Assembly: GCA_015061335.1 (NCBI GenBank)
Contig: SUWT01000018.1
Location: forward strand, 1-35,419
Direction of reading: 5' to 3'
Source: Lentimicrobiaceae bacterium
GTDB lineage: Bacteria; Bacteroidota; Bacteroidia; Bacteroidales; F082
Length of the DNA: 35,419 bases
Numbering within the stretch: the stretch's first letter is position 1; every line of letters starts with the position of its first letter. Both the position numbers and the translations under genes were made by a program. Below are positions 1 to 7,760 of this stretch, one piece after another. Under the pieces are notes generated by a model. The model worked only from the letters and a program-made list of their open reading frames with translations. It searched no databases and was not told where the DNA came from.

Positions 1-935
1 TCGACGGCGAGACGACAGACCAAGTTACCAAAACCGCGAAACCTGAGATATTCCTGAGAGAAGGCGTATATTTCGGTACGTCGGAGAAACATTATCTCAC
101 AAAACTGCTCACTTCCGAACTCCTTGAGATAAGCGACGAAAACACCTCGCTCGGTAACATAGTGATAGGGAAGGCGCTCACTCCAGGAAAGCTGCTGCTG
201 TCGGGACCGTCATCAACCAACGGGTTACGTCGCTGGATGAAAGAGATGCGAAAATACGACATCGACCTCACGATAATTGACGGAGCCTTGTCGCGTTTGA
301 GTCTCGCGTCGCCAGCCGTGAGCGAGTCGATGATACTTGCAACAGGAGCCGCTTATTCCGCTAATATCAACACCTTGGTGCAGAAGACGGCTTTCGTGGT
401 GCAGATGATAAACTTGGAACTCACCTCACAAGAAAATTACGATACCTTTATTGATATTAACAGTGGAGTATGGGCGATTGATGAGGGGACTGGGAATGGG
501 GAACGGGGAACGGGAAACTGGGAACAGGGGACAGGGAACGGGGAACGAGGAACTGGGAAAGAGGTTAATTTGGTTGATTTGAAGGTGGCTTCGTCTTTGT
601 CGATTAATATCAATACCGATGGTCTGAAAAAATGTAAGACTCTTTATGTGAGTGGCGCCTTGACGGATAACTTCGTCAATCATATCAGACAGAATAAAAT
701 CTTCAACGAGACGGAGATTGTAGTCCGCGACTTTACGAAGATTTTCCTCACACCAATGACATACAATACTTTCGTCAACGGAAAACGTAAGATTACTGTC
801 TTGCAGAAAAGCAAGCTCATTGCAGTCTGCGTAAATCCGACATCGCCAAACGGAATCGTTTTAGATTCTGAGAAATTATGCAAAACATTGTCAGAAGCCA
901 TCAATCTTCCGGTTTATGATTTGAAGAGAGACTAA
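1..935 (+). CDS. kamB: KamB-like lysine 5,6-aminomutase reactivase subunit, 5'-truncated by window edge
   Basis: The frame is already open at base 3 and runs to TAA at 933-935, so about 310 C-terminal residues are visible. The GTG at 162 is internal and not a credible start. The visible part reads as a Rossmann-like alpha/beta protein (segments LLLSGPSSTNGLRRWM and DLTIIDGALSR), which fits KamB. KamB is known in lysine-fermentation clusters as the partner of the MutS-like ATPase KamC in reactivating the B12-dependent aminomutase. The assignment rests mainly on position upstream of kamC, kamD and kamE, with fold-level resemblance as support. Oddity: 25 codons at 486-560 are a G-rich tandem repeat encoding GTGNGER, GTGNWEQ, GTGNGER and GTGK, which looks like an inserted low-complexity loop. 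The stop codon lies in another short repeat (AGACTAAAGACAAAAG). Confidence 0.72.
   Translation, partial: DGETTDQVTKTAKPEIFLREGVYFGTSEKHYLTKLLTSELLEISDENTSLGNIVIGKALTPGKLLLSGPSSTNGLRRWMKEMRKYDIDLTIIDGALSRLSLASPAVSESMILATGAAYSANINTLVQKTAFVVQMINLELTSQENYDTFIDINSGVWAIDEGTGNGERGTGNWEQGTGNGERGTGKEVNLVDLKVASSLSININTDGLKKCKTLYVSGALTDNFVNHIRQNKIFNETEIVVRDFTKIFLTPMTYNTFVNGKRKITVLQKSKLIAVCVNPTSPNGIVLDSEKLCKTLSEAINLPVYDLKRD
486..560 (+). repeat. In-frame G-rich tandem repeat inside kamB (three heptapeptides plus a partial unit)
   Basis: A 75-bp array built on 7-bp units resembling GGGGAAC or GGGAACT. Because 3 x 7 = 21 bp, it keeps the reading frame and encodes GTGNGER/GTGNWEQ/GTGNGER/GTGK. The coding strand has more than eight runs of at least three G separated by 3-5 bases, which satisfies the usual G-quadruplex rule. 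Flanking codons encode ordinary protein. Confidence 0.9.
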
Positions 936-970
936 AGACAAAAGAAAAAAGTCTAAAGACGAAAGTCTGT
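931..970. repeat. Short degenerate repeat family (AAAGAC/AAAGTCT) at the kamB stop
   Basis: Repeats of the type GACTAAAGACAAAAG and AGTCTAAAGACGAAAG start within the last codons of kamB and supply its TAA stop. They extend about 35 bp into the intergenic region. The arrays are imperfect, with a period near 8 bp. Confidence 0.7.
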
Positions 971-1114
971 TGATGATGAAAAAATAATTCGATATTTTAT
1001 GCAATTCTAAATGGAAATTAACATAAAATCCTAAAAATTGTATCGGATTGTATTTTTTTTACTTAAACTATGATTTTTTTTTAAAAACAGGATATTTGTT
1101 CTTGAAATAATATT

Positions 1115-1122
1115 TAATTTTG
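1115..1122 (+). promoter_or_regulatory. Bacteroidetes-type -7 box TAATTTTG upstream of the LPCxKH protein gene
   Basis: Matches TANNTTTG. A TTTG at 1095-1098 could be the -33 element, though the 16-bp spacer is shorter than usual. The predicted transcription start is near 1129, leaving a leader of about 27 nt before the ATG at 1156. It suggests the inserted gene has its own transcription unit. Confidence 0.55.
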
Positions 1123-1155
1123 TAACGAACTAACAATAAAAGAAAGGATGATATA

Positions 1156-1809
1156 ATGGAAGAGGTATTAGGTTATTTGTTGGAGAAGAGTCCTATAATT
1201 GCATTGGTGTTTATGGGAGTGTTGTTTGGTTTTTTCTTGTCGAAATGGTATCATCGTTTTATGAAAGTTGAGGAGAAAGTGGGAGATTTGCCATGTGAAA
1301 AACATGACGATTTATATCATCGTATTGTGAAAAATGAAGAAAAGGTGAATGTTTTGCCTTGTTCTAAACATGAAAATCTGTTTCGTGATATAAGAGAACA
1401 GTTGGTTGAAATACGCACTATTCTTACCATAAAAAGTCCTATAGTTGAGAGCTCTTTCTCACATAAGAACAGTCCGAGAGAACTTAACGAAGCGGGTGTT
1501 AAATTGTTCAATGACATCAAAGGTGAAGAGTTCCTGATAAAAAATAAAGAAATACTGATTAAGAGTATAGATGATAAGAATCCGAAGACTGCATTTGATG
1601 TTGAAGAATCGGCTTTGGCAGTTCTTTTTACACTTATGGATAATGATATGTTTATTGGAATGAAAAACTGGGTCTATAATAGTTCGCCTCGTAAAATTCT
1701 TGTTGATGGCATCGAAAAAGACTATGTTATTACAATGAATGAAGTGTGTTTTGTGTTGAGTTTACCCTTGCGTAATATGTATTTGGAATTACATCCCGAG
1801 TTACAATAA
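1156..1809 (+). CDS. Small membrane-anchored protein with tandem LPCxKH motifs, function unknown
   Basis: 217 aa, not recognised as a characterised family. Residues 12-29 form one hydrophobic segment with a short N-terminal tail, so a single membrane anchor is likely. Next come two copies of a 22-residue unit: EEKVGDLPCEKH (C47, H50) and EEKVNVLPCSKH (C69, H72). The charged sequence around them is compatible with a helical or coiled-coil stalk. The remaining 120 residues look like a mixed soluble domain (NEAGVKLFNDI, FDVEESALAVLF). The paired Cys/His could bind metal or form disulfides, but that is inference. The gene sits between kamB and kamC with its own promoter-like box, and its AT-ending codons differ from the C-ending style of kamD and kamE. 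It is probably an insertion unrelated to lysine degradation. Confidence 0.75.
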   Translation: MEEVLGYLLEKSPIIALVFMGVLFGFFLSKWYHRFMKVEEKVGDLPCEKHDDLYHRIVKNEEKVNVLPCSKHENLFRDIREQLVEIRTILTIKSPIVESSFSHKNSPRELNEAGVKLFNDIKGEEFLIKNKEILIKSIDDKNPKTAFDVEESALAVLFTLMDNDMFIGMKNWVYNSSPRKILVDGIEKDYVITMNEVCFVLSLPLRNMYLELHPELQ

Positions 1810-1849
1810 ATATTGATTTCCCACCTCAAAATCATTAACAAATTCTCCT

Positions 1850-1857
1850 TATATTTG
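1850..1857 (+). promoter_or_regulatory. -7 box TATATTTG upstream of kamC
   Basis: Exact TANNTTTG match 21 bp before the kamC ATG, giving a predicted leader of about 14 nt. No good TTTG lies about 20 bp upstream. It implies kamC is transcribed independently of kamB after the intervening gene. Confidence 0.5.
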
Positions 1858-1877
1858 CCGTTCATAAAATTAAAAAG

Positions 1878-3218
1878 ATGCAACTGAGAAAACTCTTAGA
1901 TTCACCATGCGGATTGCGATTCATGATCGACAATCTCTGCACTCATTCAAGTTATTCAAGAAGACTTCTGCTTGAAAGCACGATGATGTACGATAAAAAT
2001 TCTATTGAGAAGTCATATTCTGTTTTGAGAGAGTTTTATCATGTTGTTGAAAATGACGAGAATAAAAACATAATTCAGACTCTGCAATTCAAGCTTTGTA
2101 ATCTGAAAGATATTAACAATACAATATCTCGTCTCGCTTCGTCGGCGGTCATCGATGACATTGAACTTTTTGAAGTCAAGAATCTCGCGCTTCTCTCCGC
2201 TGATGTTAAAAATATTTTAGAAAAGATTTCTTTAGATAAAATCATTGAAATTCCTGATCTCGAAGATGTCGTCAAGATTTTAGATCCCGACGGACTTCGT
2301 ATCGCCACTTTTTATATCTACGATTCCTATTCAGAAGAACTCGCTTCGCTTCGTAAGGAATTGAAAAATAAAGACTTTTACCAAGAAGAAATTTACAATA
2401 GAGTATCAGAAATAGAAGACGAGATAAGAGCGAAACTCTCGGAAGAACTGAAACCATTTGCATCACTTTTATGTAAGACCTTGAATGTCATTGCTGACGT
2501 TGATTTGAATCTCGCCAAAGCGTTACAGATTAAAGAGATGCGACTTTGTTTCCCGACATTGTCATCAGATAAAGTAGCGTCTTACAAAGGGATTTTCCAC
2601 CCGGAGGTAAAGCATATTCTTGAAAAAGAAAAGAGAGAATATCAGAAAGTTGACATCACTTTTGGCTTGAAGCCGATTATCATCATGGGTGCGAACATGG
2701 GAGGAAAGACTATCGTCCTCAAGACATTAGCGATGTGTCAATATCTGCTACAGTTCGGATTCGGTGTTCCTGCCACAGTTGCCGACATGATGATTTATGA
2801 CGAGATATTCTGTCTCACCACCGACGACCAATCCATCAACAAAGGACTGTCCTCATTTGCGGCAGAGATGAAAAACATAGACGCTGTAATAAAAGCATCG
2901 CAACACGACAAGAAGATTCTCGCTTTGATCGACGAACCTGCCCGCACCACCAATCCAACTGAAGGAACGGCATTGGTATCATCATTAGTGAAATTACTTC
3001 AAGATAAAGAGATGAGTCTTGTTATCGTGACACATTATAACATAAAGACTTATAACAACAAATGTCTTCGTGTGAAAGGACTCATCGACGGCAAGATGAA
3101 TTACGAGCTGATAGAGACCCACGAAGGTGAAGTCCCGCACGAAGCCCTCAACATAGCAGAAAGTCTCGGCATCGACCCGCAATGGATTCAGATGGCGAAA
3201 GAGTTTTACGAGGAGTGA
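1878..3218 (+). CDS. kamC: KamC, MutS-like ATPase of the lysine 5,6-aminomutase reactivase
   Basis: 446 aa. The C-terminal half is a MutS/ABC-type ATPase: Walker A GANMGGKT (K277), Walker B LALIDEP (D352, E353) and the segment TTDDQSINKGLSSFAAEMK between them. The N-terminal half is helical and has none of the mismatch-binding domains of MutS1, so it is a stand-alone MutS-core homologue. Such genes sit in lysine-fermentation clusters between kamA and kamD. They are thought to act with KamB, exchanging damaged cobalamin in the aminomutase using ATP. Here kamD follows only after a 2.9-kb interruption. The ATG at 1878 fits the promoter box just upstream. A DNA-repair role is unlikely given the context. 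Confidence 0.85.
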   Translation: MQLRKLLDSPCGLRFMIDNLCTHSSYSRRLLLESTMMYDKNSIEKSYSVLREFYHVVENDENKNIIQTLQFKLCNLKDINNTISRLASSAVIDDIELFEVKNLALLSADVKNILEKISLDKIIEIPDLEDVVKILDPDGLRIATFYIYDSYSEELASLRKELKNKDFYQEEIYNRVSEIEDEIRAKLSEELKPFASLLCKTLNVIADVDLNLAKALQIKEMRLCFPTLSSDKVASYKGIFHPEVKHILEKEKREYQKVDITFGLKPIIIMGANMGGKTIVLKTLAMCQYLLQFGFGVPATVADMMIYDEIFCLTTDDQSINKGLSSFAAEMKNIDAVIKASQHDKKILALIDEPARTTNPTEGTALVSSLVKLLQDKEMSLVIVTHYNIKTYNNKCLRVKGLIDGKMNYELIETHEGEVPHEALNIAESLGIDPQWIQMAKEFYEE

Positions 3219-3221
3219 GTG

Positions 3222-3254
3222 TCGGTCAACGGACAACGGACAACAGTCAACAGA
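3222..3254. repeat. GTCAACGG/ACAACAG degenerate tandem repeat
   Basis: Reads as successive GGTCAACGGACAACGGACAA and ACAGTCAACAG units of about 7-8 bp directly after the kamC stop. The same family appears in reverse orientation at about 28321-28345. Confidence 0.75.
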
Positions 3255-3536
3255 CTTTGTCCACAATATTTGTTTAAAGTTTAAAGTTGGGAAATAAAAG
3301 CCGTAGGGACTCAGAGTCATAAAGACCGTAACCTTGTGACTTTTTAACTTCCGTGATATTTTTTTACGATATTTTAGCCTGAAATTGTTAGCATAATGCA
3401 GAGTGATAATTGTAGTGTTTTCTAATCAATTGACAATCATGTTTTTACCCTCCCTGTTGCGAAAATTTATTTTCTGTGATTTTGATATTGCATTGAAATA
3501 ATTCGTAAACTTGCATGCTTGAATGACTACACAGAC

Positions 3537-3544
3537 TACCTTTG
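3537..3544 (+). promoter_or_regulatory. -7 box TACCTTTG upstream of the FISUMP lipoprotein
   Basis: Exact TANNTTTG match 37 bp before the ATG at 3582. A TTG at 3511-3513 lies 23 bp upstream as a possible -33 element. Confidence 0.55.
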
Positions 3545-3581
3545 CTTTTCCAACTTAGAAATTAATTAAAAATAATACAAT

Positions 3582-5747
3582 ATGAAAAAGTTATCTTTTT
3601 TGTTGCTGGCTGTGATTTTCGTCAGCGTTTCAGTTTTAAATTCATGCAAGCCAGATCCTGATGACGGGCAGAATCCGGAATTTCAGATGAATGATGGTAT
3701 TAATATATATTCCGAAGATGTCATTCACTACATAGGTGATGTATTTTTAGGCGACTCGTTAATATTTTTTGACGCGAGTATGCCAGAGGAACTTATGCCA
3801 AAAGTGAATGAACACATCTTTATTCCTGTAACGGATAAGACTCCGTATGGTGTGTTGGCTAATGTGAAAACTGTTAGGAAGACCGACAAGATAATAGTTG
3901 AGATTGAGCCGATGTCGTTGGATGAGGCATTTGAATTTTTAACGATAGATGAATCTACACCGATTACCACGGAATTGGAAGGTGTATTTGACATTGATGG
4001 AAATCCAATGGAGTTTGAAGTTGTAGATACAACAGAAATAGATTTAAATGATACTATAGTTAACCCTATGAATAATAGAGGATTCACATTGTTTAAATTT
4101 GATGAGAACTGCATTAAAATACCTGTTAAGATAGCAAAAACAGAAAGTGGCAATGATAAAATAGAAGTCAGCGGTATAGCTTATATAGGATTTCATAATT
4201 TTAAAATTGAGATAGATAACGCTGATGGTCTGAAATATTTAAACCTGAATGCTACTCCTTATGTGAAATTAGGAGTACAAAATAAGATAGCGACAGAAAA
4301 TGTTTTGGAAATCACGCAACGTGTAGGACAAATGCATTTTAAGATAACGGTACTGACCCCTGCTGGGATACCTATTATCTTTCCTGTTACGTTATATGTT
4401 AATGCCGGCTTTGGAATAAGAGGCGAATTGTCAGCAACTTTGGGATTGCAATATGAATATAATTGTAATTGTGTCGCTAAGTTCGATAACGGACAATGGA
4501 TCAGGAATGTTACGCATGGAGGAACGGATAAAAGTCCGTGGGTTGTCAGTGAATTTGATGTTAAAGGTGAAATTTATTCAGGTTTTAAATTAGGGCTGCT
4601 TGTTGGTCTATATAGTGCAACAAGTGGTATAGGATTTAATCTGGAACCGAAATTATCCTTGGCGACACAGGCGCAACTATCCTCAGAAGATCTGTTAAAG
4701 ACCAATCCTAATGTTGATTTGTCACTTAAGGCCGGCTCAGAATTATATTGTATAGCAAAACTTTTCGGTAAGAAATTACCAAAATTATCAGTACAGTTTC
4801 CAGATTTCACCTTATGGTCTCAGAAGATGTATCTACTTCCGAACATCACCGAATTTACAGCGGAAGGAGATAAGACCTCTGCTGACATAAGCTGGAAGCA
4901 TGACATAATCTATTTCCTGTCGGCTGTAGGATTGAAAACAGGAACTGCTGTTTTCGAATCTAACGGCATAACAGAAGTAGCTTCTTACAAGCCGTCACCG
5001 TCGTCTAACGATATTGAGAGTTATTATTATGATGTTACTGCAACGGGATTATCTACGGGGGAGACATATTATGCGGCACCTTTCGCTTATTGGAATGACT
5101 ACATTTGGTATGGAGAGATGGAAGAATTCACCACTGAAGAAGGACCTTGCGACCCAGACGGCTATATTGCCGGTCATGGCTACGTTGACCTCGGCTTGCC
5201 GTCTGGCGTTAAATGGGCAACCTGCAACGTTGGAGCAGAAACACCGGAAGAATACGGCGACTACTTCGCATGGGGAGAGACAAGCCCTAAGGCGGAATAT
5301 GACTGGGATACATATCTGCACTGGAATGACATAGATGGAGATGGTTGGTGTGATAATGGGGAAGCTACAATTAATTCTGACATCTCTGGCAATGCTCAAT
5401 ACGATGCAGCCACTGCCAACTGGGGCGGAAGCTGGAGGATGCCAACAAAAGACGAGATGCAGGAATTGGTAGGCCACTGTGAATGGGAATGGACACAGGT
5501 TAATGGAGTAAACGGTGCAAAGGTTATAGGTCCTAACGGAAGCTGTATCTTCCTTCCTGCTGCGGGCTACCGTCACGGGTCATCGCTCTTCAACTACGGT
5601 GACTACGGCAGCTATTGGAGTCCGACTCCGGACGACTACGACAGCGACTTCGGCGCGTACTACCTCGACTTCGGCAATGGTAGCGAGAACGTGTATTGGG
5701 TCAGCGGTCGTGACTATGGCTTTACTATACGCCCTATCACAGAATAA
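3582..5747 (+). CDS. Secreted lipoprotein with C-terminal FISUMP (Fibrobacter succinogenes major paralogous) domain
   Basis: 721 aa. The signal peptide ends in lipobox LNSC (C22), so it should be a lipoprotein exposed on or beneath the outer membrane. Residues about 30-410 are a large, mostly beta region I do not recognise. About 415-520 resembles a fibronectin type III-like module. About 526-721 is a FISUMP domain with hallmarks GYVDLGLPSGVKWATCN, YFAWGETSP, SWRMPTKDEM and FLPAAGYR, ending GFTIRPI. FISUMP domains have a C-type-lectin-like feel and are widespread in Bacteroidales surface proteins; no enzymatic role is established. The last 45 codons are rich in NNC codons (TAC, GAC, AGC, GGC). 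That pattern is expected of an adenine-mutagenised diversity-generating retroelement target, but no reverse transcriptase is present here. The gene interrupts the kam cluster and has its own promoter and terminator. Confidence 0.82.
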   Translation: MKKLSFLLLAVIFVSVSVLNSCKPDPDDGQNPEFQMNDGINIYSEDVIHYIGDVFLGDSLIFFDASMPEELMPKVNEHIFIPVTDKTPYGVLANVKTVRKTDKIIVEIEPMSLDEAFEFLTIDESTPITTELEGVFDIDGNPMEFEVVDTTEIDLNDTIVNPMNNRGFTLFKFDENCIKIPVKIAKTESGNDKIEVSGIAYIGFHNFKIEIDNADGLKYLNLNATPYVKLGVQNKIATENVLEITQRVGQMHFKITVLTPAGIPIIFPVTLYVNAGFGIRGELSATLGLQYEYNCNCVAKFDNGQWIRNVTHGGTDKSPWVVSEFDVKGEIYSGFKLGLLVGLYSATSGIGFNLEPKLSLATQAQLSSEDLLKTNPNVDLSLKAGSELYCIAKLFGKKLPKLSVQFPDFTLWSQKMYLLPNITEFTAEGDKTSADISWKHDIIYFLSAVGLKTGTAVFESNGITEVASYKPSPSSNDIESYYYDVTATGLSTGETYYAAPFAYWNDYIWYGEMEEFTTEEGPCDPDGYIAGHGYVDLGLPSGVKWATCNVGAETPEEYGDYFAWGETSPKAEYDWDTYLHWNDIDGDGWCDNGEATINSDISGNAQYDAATANWGGSWRMPTKDEMQELVGHCEWEWTQVNGVNGAKVIGPNGSCIFLPAAGYRHGSSLFNYGDYGSYWSPTPDDYDSDFGAYYLDFGNGSENVYWVSGRDYGFTIRPITE

Positions 5748-5772
5748 AGCGAAGCGTATCCGATTCATTTCT

Positions 5773-5796
5773 GTCGGGCTTCTTAGATAGCCCGAC
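5773..5796 (+). terminator. Hairpin after the lipoprotein gene
   Basis: Perfect 8-bp stem GTCGGGCT / AGCCCGAC with loop TCTTAGAT, 26 bp after the stop. It is not followed by a U tract, so it may protect the mRNA 3' end or cooperate with the terminator at 5834. Confidence 0.6.
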
Positions 5797-5833
5797 GGTC
5801 ATTTTAGGCACCATCCATAATTTTGTGTAAATG

Positions 5834-5870
5834 AAAATTACAGGGTTAAAAATGACTCTGTAATTTTTTT
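5834..5870 (+). terminator. Intrinsic terminator downstream of the FISUMP lipoprotein
   Basis: A 12-bp stem (AAAATTACAGGG with CTCTGTAATTTT, one G-U pair), loop 5846-5855, followed directly by a run of T. It ends the lipoprotein transcript before the kamD promoter. Confidence 0.8.
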
Positions 5871-6060
5871 ATAAATTCACTTTGCGACCTTATGACTTTG
5901 CGACATTAAATTTTTAATTCACCTATAGTCTTTTGTCTTAAACCTTAAACTTTAAACCAAATTTTCATATTCTCAGATTTTAGGATTTTCAGATTCTAAA
6001 AAAGCGTTTTTGCATGAGAAATTATTTTTGCCCCATATTTAATAATGAAGAAAAAATTTT

Positions 6061-6068
6061 TATATTTG
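6061..6068 (+). promoter_or_regulatory. -7 box TATATTTG upstream of kamD
   Basis: Exact TANNTTTG match 112 bp before the kamD ATG, giving a leader of about 105 nt. No clear -33 TTTG lies at the usual distance; the nearest is 6027-6030. The AT-rich leader shows no recognised riboswitch; in particular I see no cobalamin-box GCCACTG. Confidence 0.5.
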
Positions 6069-6179
6069 TGGGCTAATCAGTATCATTTGTATTATTTGAT
6101 AAATGTGTTACAAATGATATTTTGATATATCTTTAACCTGTTAAGAATTAAAGAAATAAACAAATATAAAACTAAAGTA

Positions 6180-7730
6180 ATGAGTAAATTAGGCTTAGAT
6201 TTTGAAAAAGTAGCTCAGGCTCGTAAGTTGGCGAAAAACATCGCCGACGATGTACAAGGTTTCGTGGAACAATACACAACCGTCGCTGTTGAACGTACTT
6301 TGTGCCGTTTGATTGGCATCGACGGCGTTGACGAAAACCAGGTGCCTCTTCCAAATGTCGTCGTCGATACTTTGAAAGACAAAGGCGTACTCGGTGAAGG
6401 CGTGCTTTTCTTCATCGCTAACGCAATGATAGAGACAGGCAAGAATCCTCAGGAAATCGCTGAACTCGTAGCCAAAGGCGAATTGGATATAACAAAGGTG
6501 GTGACAAAAGACAGCAAGAAGATTGCCGACACCTTACAACCTATCATCGATGAAAATATCAACAAGATTCGCGCTCGCCGCAACCGCCGTGAACATTATC
6601 TTAACACAATAGGCGAAGGTCCAAAACCTTATCTCTATATCATCGTAGCTACAGGTAACATCTACGAAGACGTTATCCAGGCTCAAGCCGGCGCTCGTCA
6701 AGGTGCTGACGTCATCGCTGTTATCCGTACTACCGGACAAAGTCTCTTGGACTACGTACCTTACGGCGCAACGACAGAAGGCTTCGGCGGTACTTTCGCT
6801 ACACAGGAGAACTTCCGTATCATGCGTAAGGCTCTCGACGAAGTCGGCGAGGAGGTCGGTCGTTACATCCGTCTCTGCAACTACTGTTCAGGTCTCTGTA
6901 TGCCTGAAATCGCTGCCATGGGCGCTCTCGAAGGTCTCGATGTCATGCTCAACGACGCTCTTTACGGCATCTTGTTCCGCGACATCAACATGCAACGTAC
7001 TCTCATCGACCAATATATGTCACGTATCATCAACGGCTTCGCTGGCGTCATCATCAATACCGGTGAAGACAACTATCTCACAACAGCCGACGCAGTAGAA
7101 GCAGCTCATACAGTTCTCGCTTCCGACCTCATCAACGAGCAACTCGCTCTCTCAGCAGGTCTTAAAGAAGAACAGATGGGACTCGGTCACGCTTTCGAGA
7201 TGGATCCTGAACTCGAAAACGGATTCCTCTATGAACTCGCACAAGCTCAGATGACACGCGAGATCTTCCCTAAGGCAACATTAAAATATATGCCTCCAAC
7301 AAAATTCATGACAGGTAACATCTTCCGCGGTCACATCCAAGACGCTCTCTTCAACATGATCGGCATCTGGACTAACCAAGGTATCCAACTTCTTGGTATG
7401 CCTACTGAAGCTATCCACACTCCATTCATGAGCGACCGTTACCTCTCAATAGAAAACGCTAAATATATCTTCAACAATATGCGCAGCATAGGCGACGAAA
7501 TGGAATTTAAAGCCGACGGTATCTGCCGTAACCGCGCTAAGTTAGTCCTCGATAATACAATTTCATTACTTGAAGACATCAACAAAGAAGGTCTCTTCAC
7601 CGCTCTCGAAAAAGGTATCTTCGGCGATGTGAAACGTCCTAAGAACGGCGGCAAAGGTCTCCAAGGCGTGACGATGAAAGGCGAGAACTACATCAACCCA
7701 TTCGTTGAATTGATGAAAGGTAAAAATTAA
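6180..7730 (+). CDS. kamD: Lysine 5,6-aminomutase alpha subunit
   Basis: 516 aa, the expected length for KamD. With KamE it forms the adenosylcobalamin- and PLP-dependent 5,6-aminomutase, which moves the terminal amino group of D-lysine or L-beta-lysine from C6 to C5. The product is 2,5- or 3,5-diaminohexanoate in fermentation of lysine to acetate and butyrate. Recognisable segments are IIVATGNIYEDVIQAQAGAR, GADVIAVIRTTGQSLLDYVP, GATTEGFGGTFATQENFRIM and MPPTKFMTGNIFRGHIQDAL, in the TIM-barrel subunit. Its C-ending codons (GGC, GAC, CTC) are strongly biased against the AT-rich neighbours, suggesting high expression. kamE follows 30 bp downstream and the CoA-transferase gene after that, so the three form an operon from the promoter at 6061. 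Confidence 0.97.
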   Translation: MSKLGLDFEKVAQARKLAKNIADDVQGFVEQYTTVAVERTLCRLIGIDGVDENQVPLPNVVVDTLKDKGVLGEGVLFFIANAMIETGKNPQEIAELVAKGELDITKVVTKDSKKIADTLQPIIDENINKIRARRNRREHYLNTIGEGPKPYLYIIVATGNIYEDVIQAQAGARQGADVIAVIRTTGQSLLDYVPYGATTEGFGGTFATQENFRIMRKALDEVGEEVGRYIRLCNYCSGLCMPEIAAMGALEGLDVMLNDALYGILFRDINMQRTLIDQYMSRIINGFAGVIINTGEDNYLTTADAVEAAHTVLASDLINEQLALSAGLKEEQMGLGHAFEMDPELENGFLYELAQAQMTREIFPKATLKYMPPTKFMTGNIFRGHIQDALFNMIGIWTNQGIQLLGMPTEAIHTPFMSDRYLSIENAKYIFNNMRSIGDEMEFKADGICRNRAKLVLDNTISLLEDINKEGLFTALEKGIFGDVKRPKNGGKGLQGVTMKGENYINPFVELMKGKN

Positions 7731-7760
7731 TTAAGTTAAAAATAGAAAAAACATATAACC

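Larger units (their letters stand above)
3219..3581. other. Intergenic region kamC to FISUMP lipoprotein: short repeats, then promoter
   Basis: 363 bp with no supported gene. It holds a GTCAACGGACAACAG-type array (about 3222-3254), a GTTTAAAGTTTAAAG array (3271-3291), a degenerate TTTGCGAC-like stretch (about 3317-3345) and AT-rich sequence ending in a -7 box at 3537-3544. No convincing terminator hairpin was seen after kamC. Confidence 0.7.
5748..6179. other. Intergenic region lipoprotein to kamD: terminators, short repeats, promoter
   Basis: 432 bp without a supported gene. It contains a GC-rich hairpin (5773-5796), an intrinsic terminator (5834-5870), repeats of the CTTTGCGACCTTATGAC type (about 5878-5907) and TTAAACTTTAAACC type (about 5938-5958), a TCAGATTTTAGGATTTTCAG stretch (about 5974-5997), and the kamD promoter box at 6061-6068. 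Confidence 0.75.

Noticed and set aside
426..683. Minus-strand frame rich in PFPV/PCPLF repeats opposite kamB
   Set aside because: It only reflects the reverse complement of the G-rich repeat; the plus-strand frame is continuous with KamB.
1878..3218. DNA mismatch repair MutS
   Set aside because: It lacks the N-terminal mismatch-binding domains and sits in the kam cluster, so KamC is the better call.
5014..5790. Several 60-175 codon frames on both strands over the FISUMP domain
   Set aside because: They are shadows caused by locally higher GC; the lipoprotein frame carries the recognisable domain.
6069..6179. Cobalamin riboswitch in the leader of the B12-dependent kamDE operon
   Set aside because: No B12-box or conserved aptamer segments were seen in the roughly 105-nt AT-rich leader.
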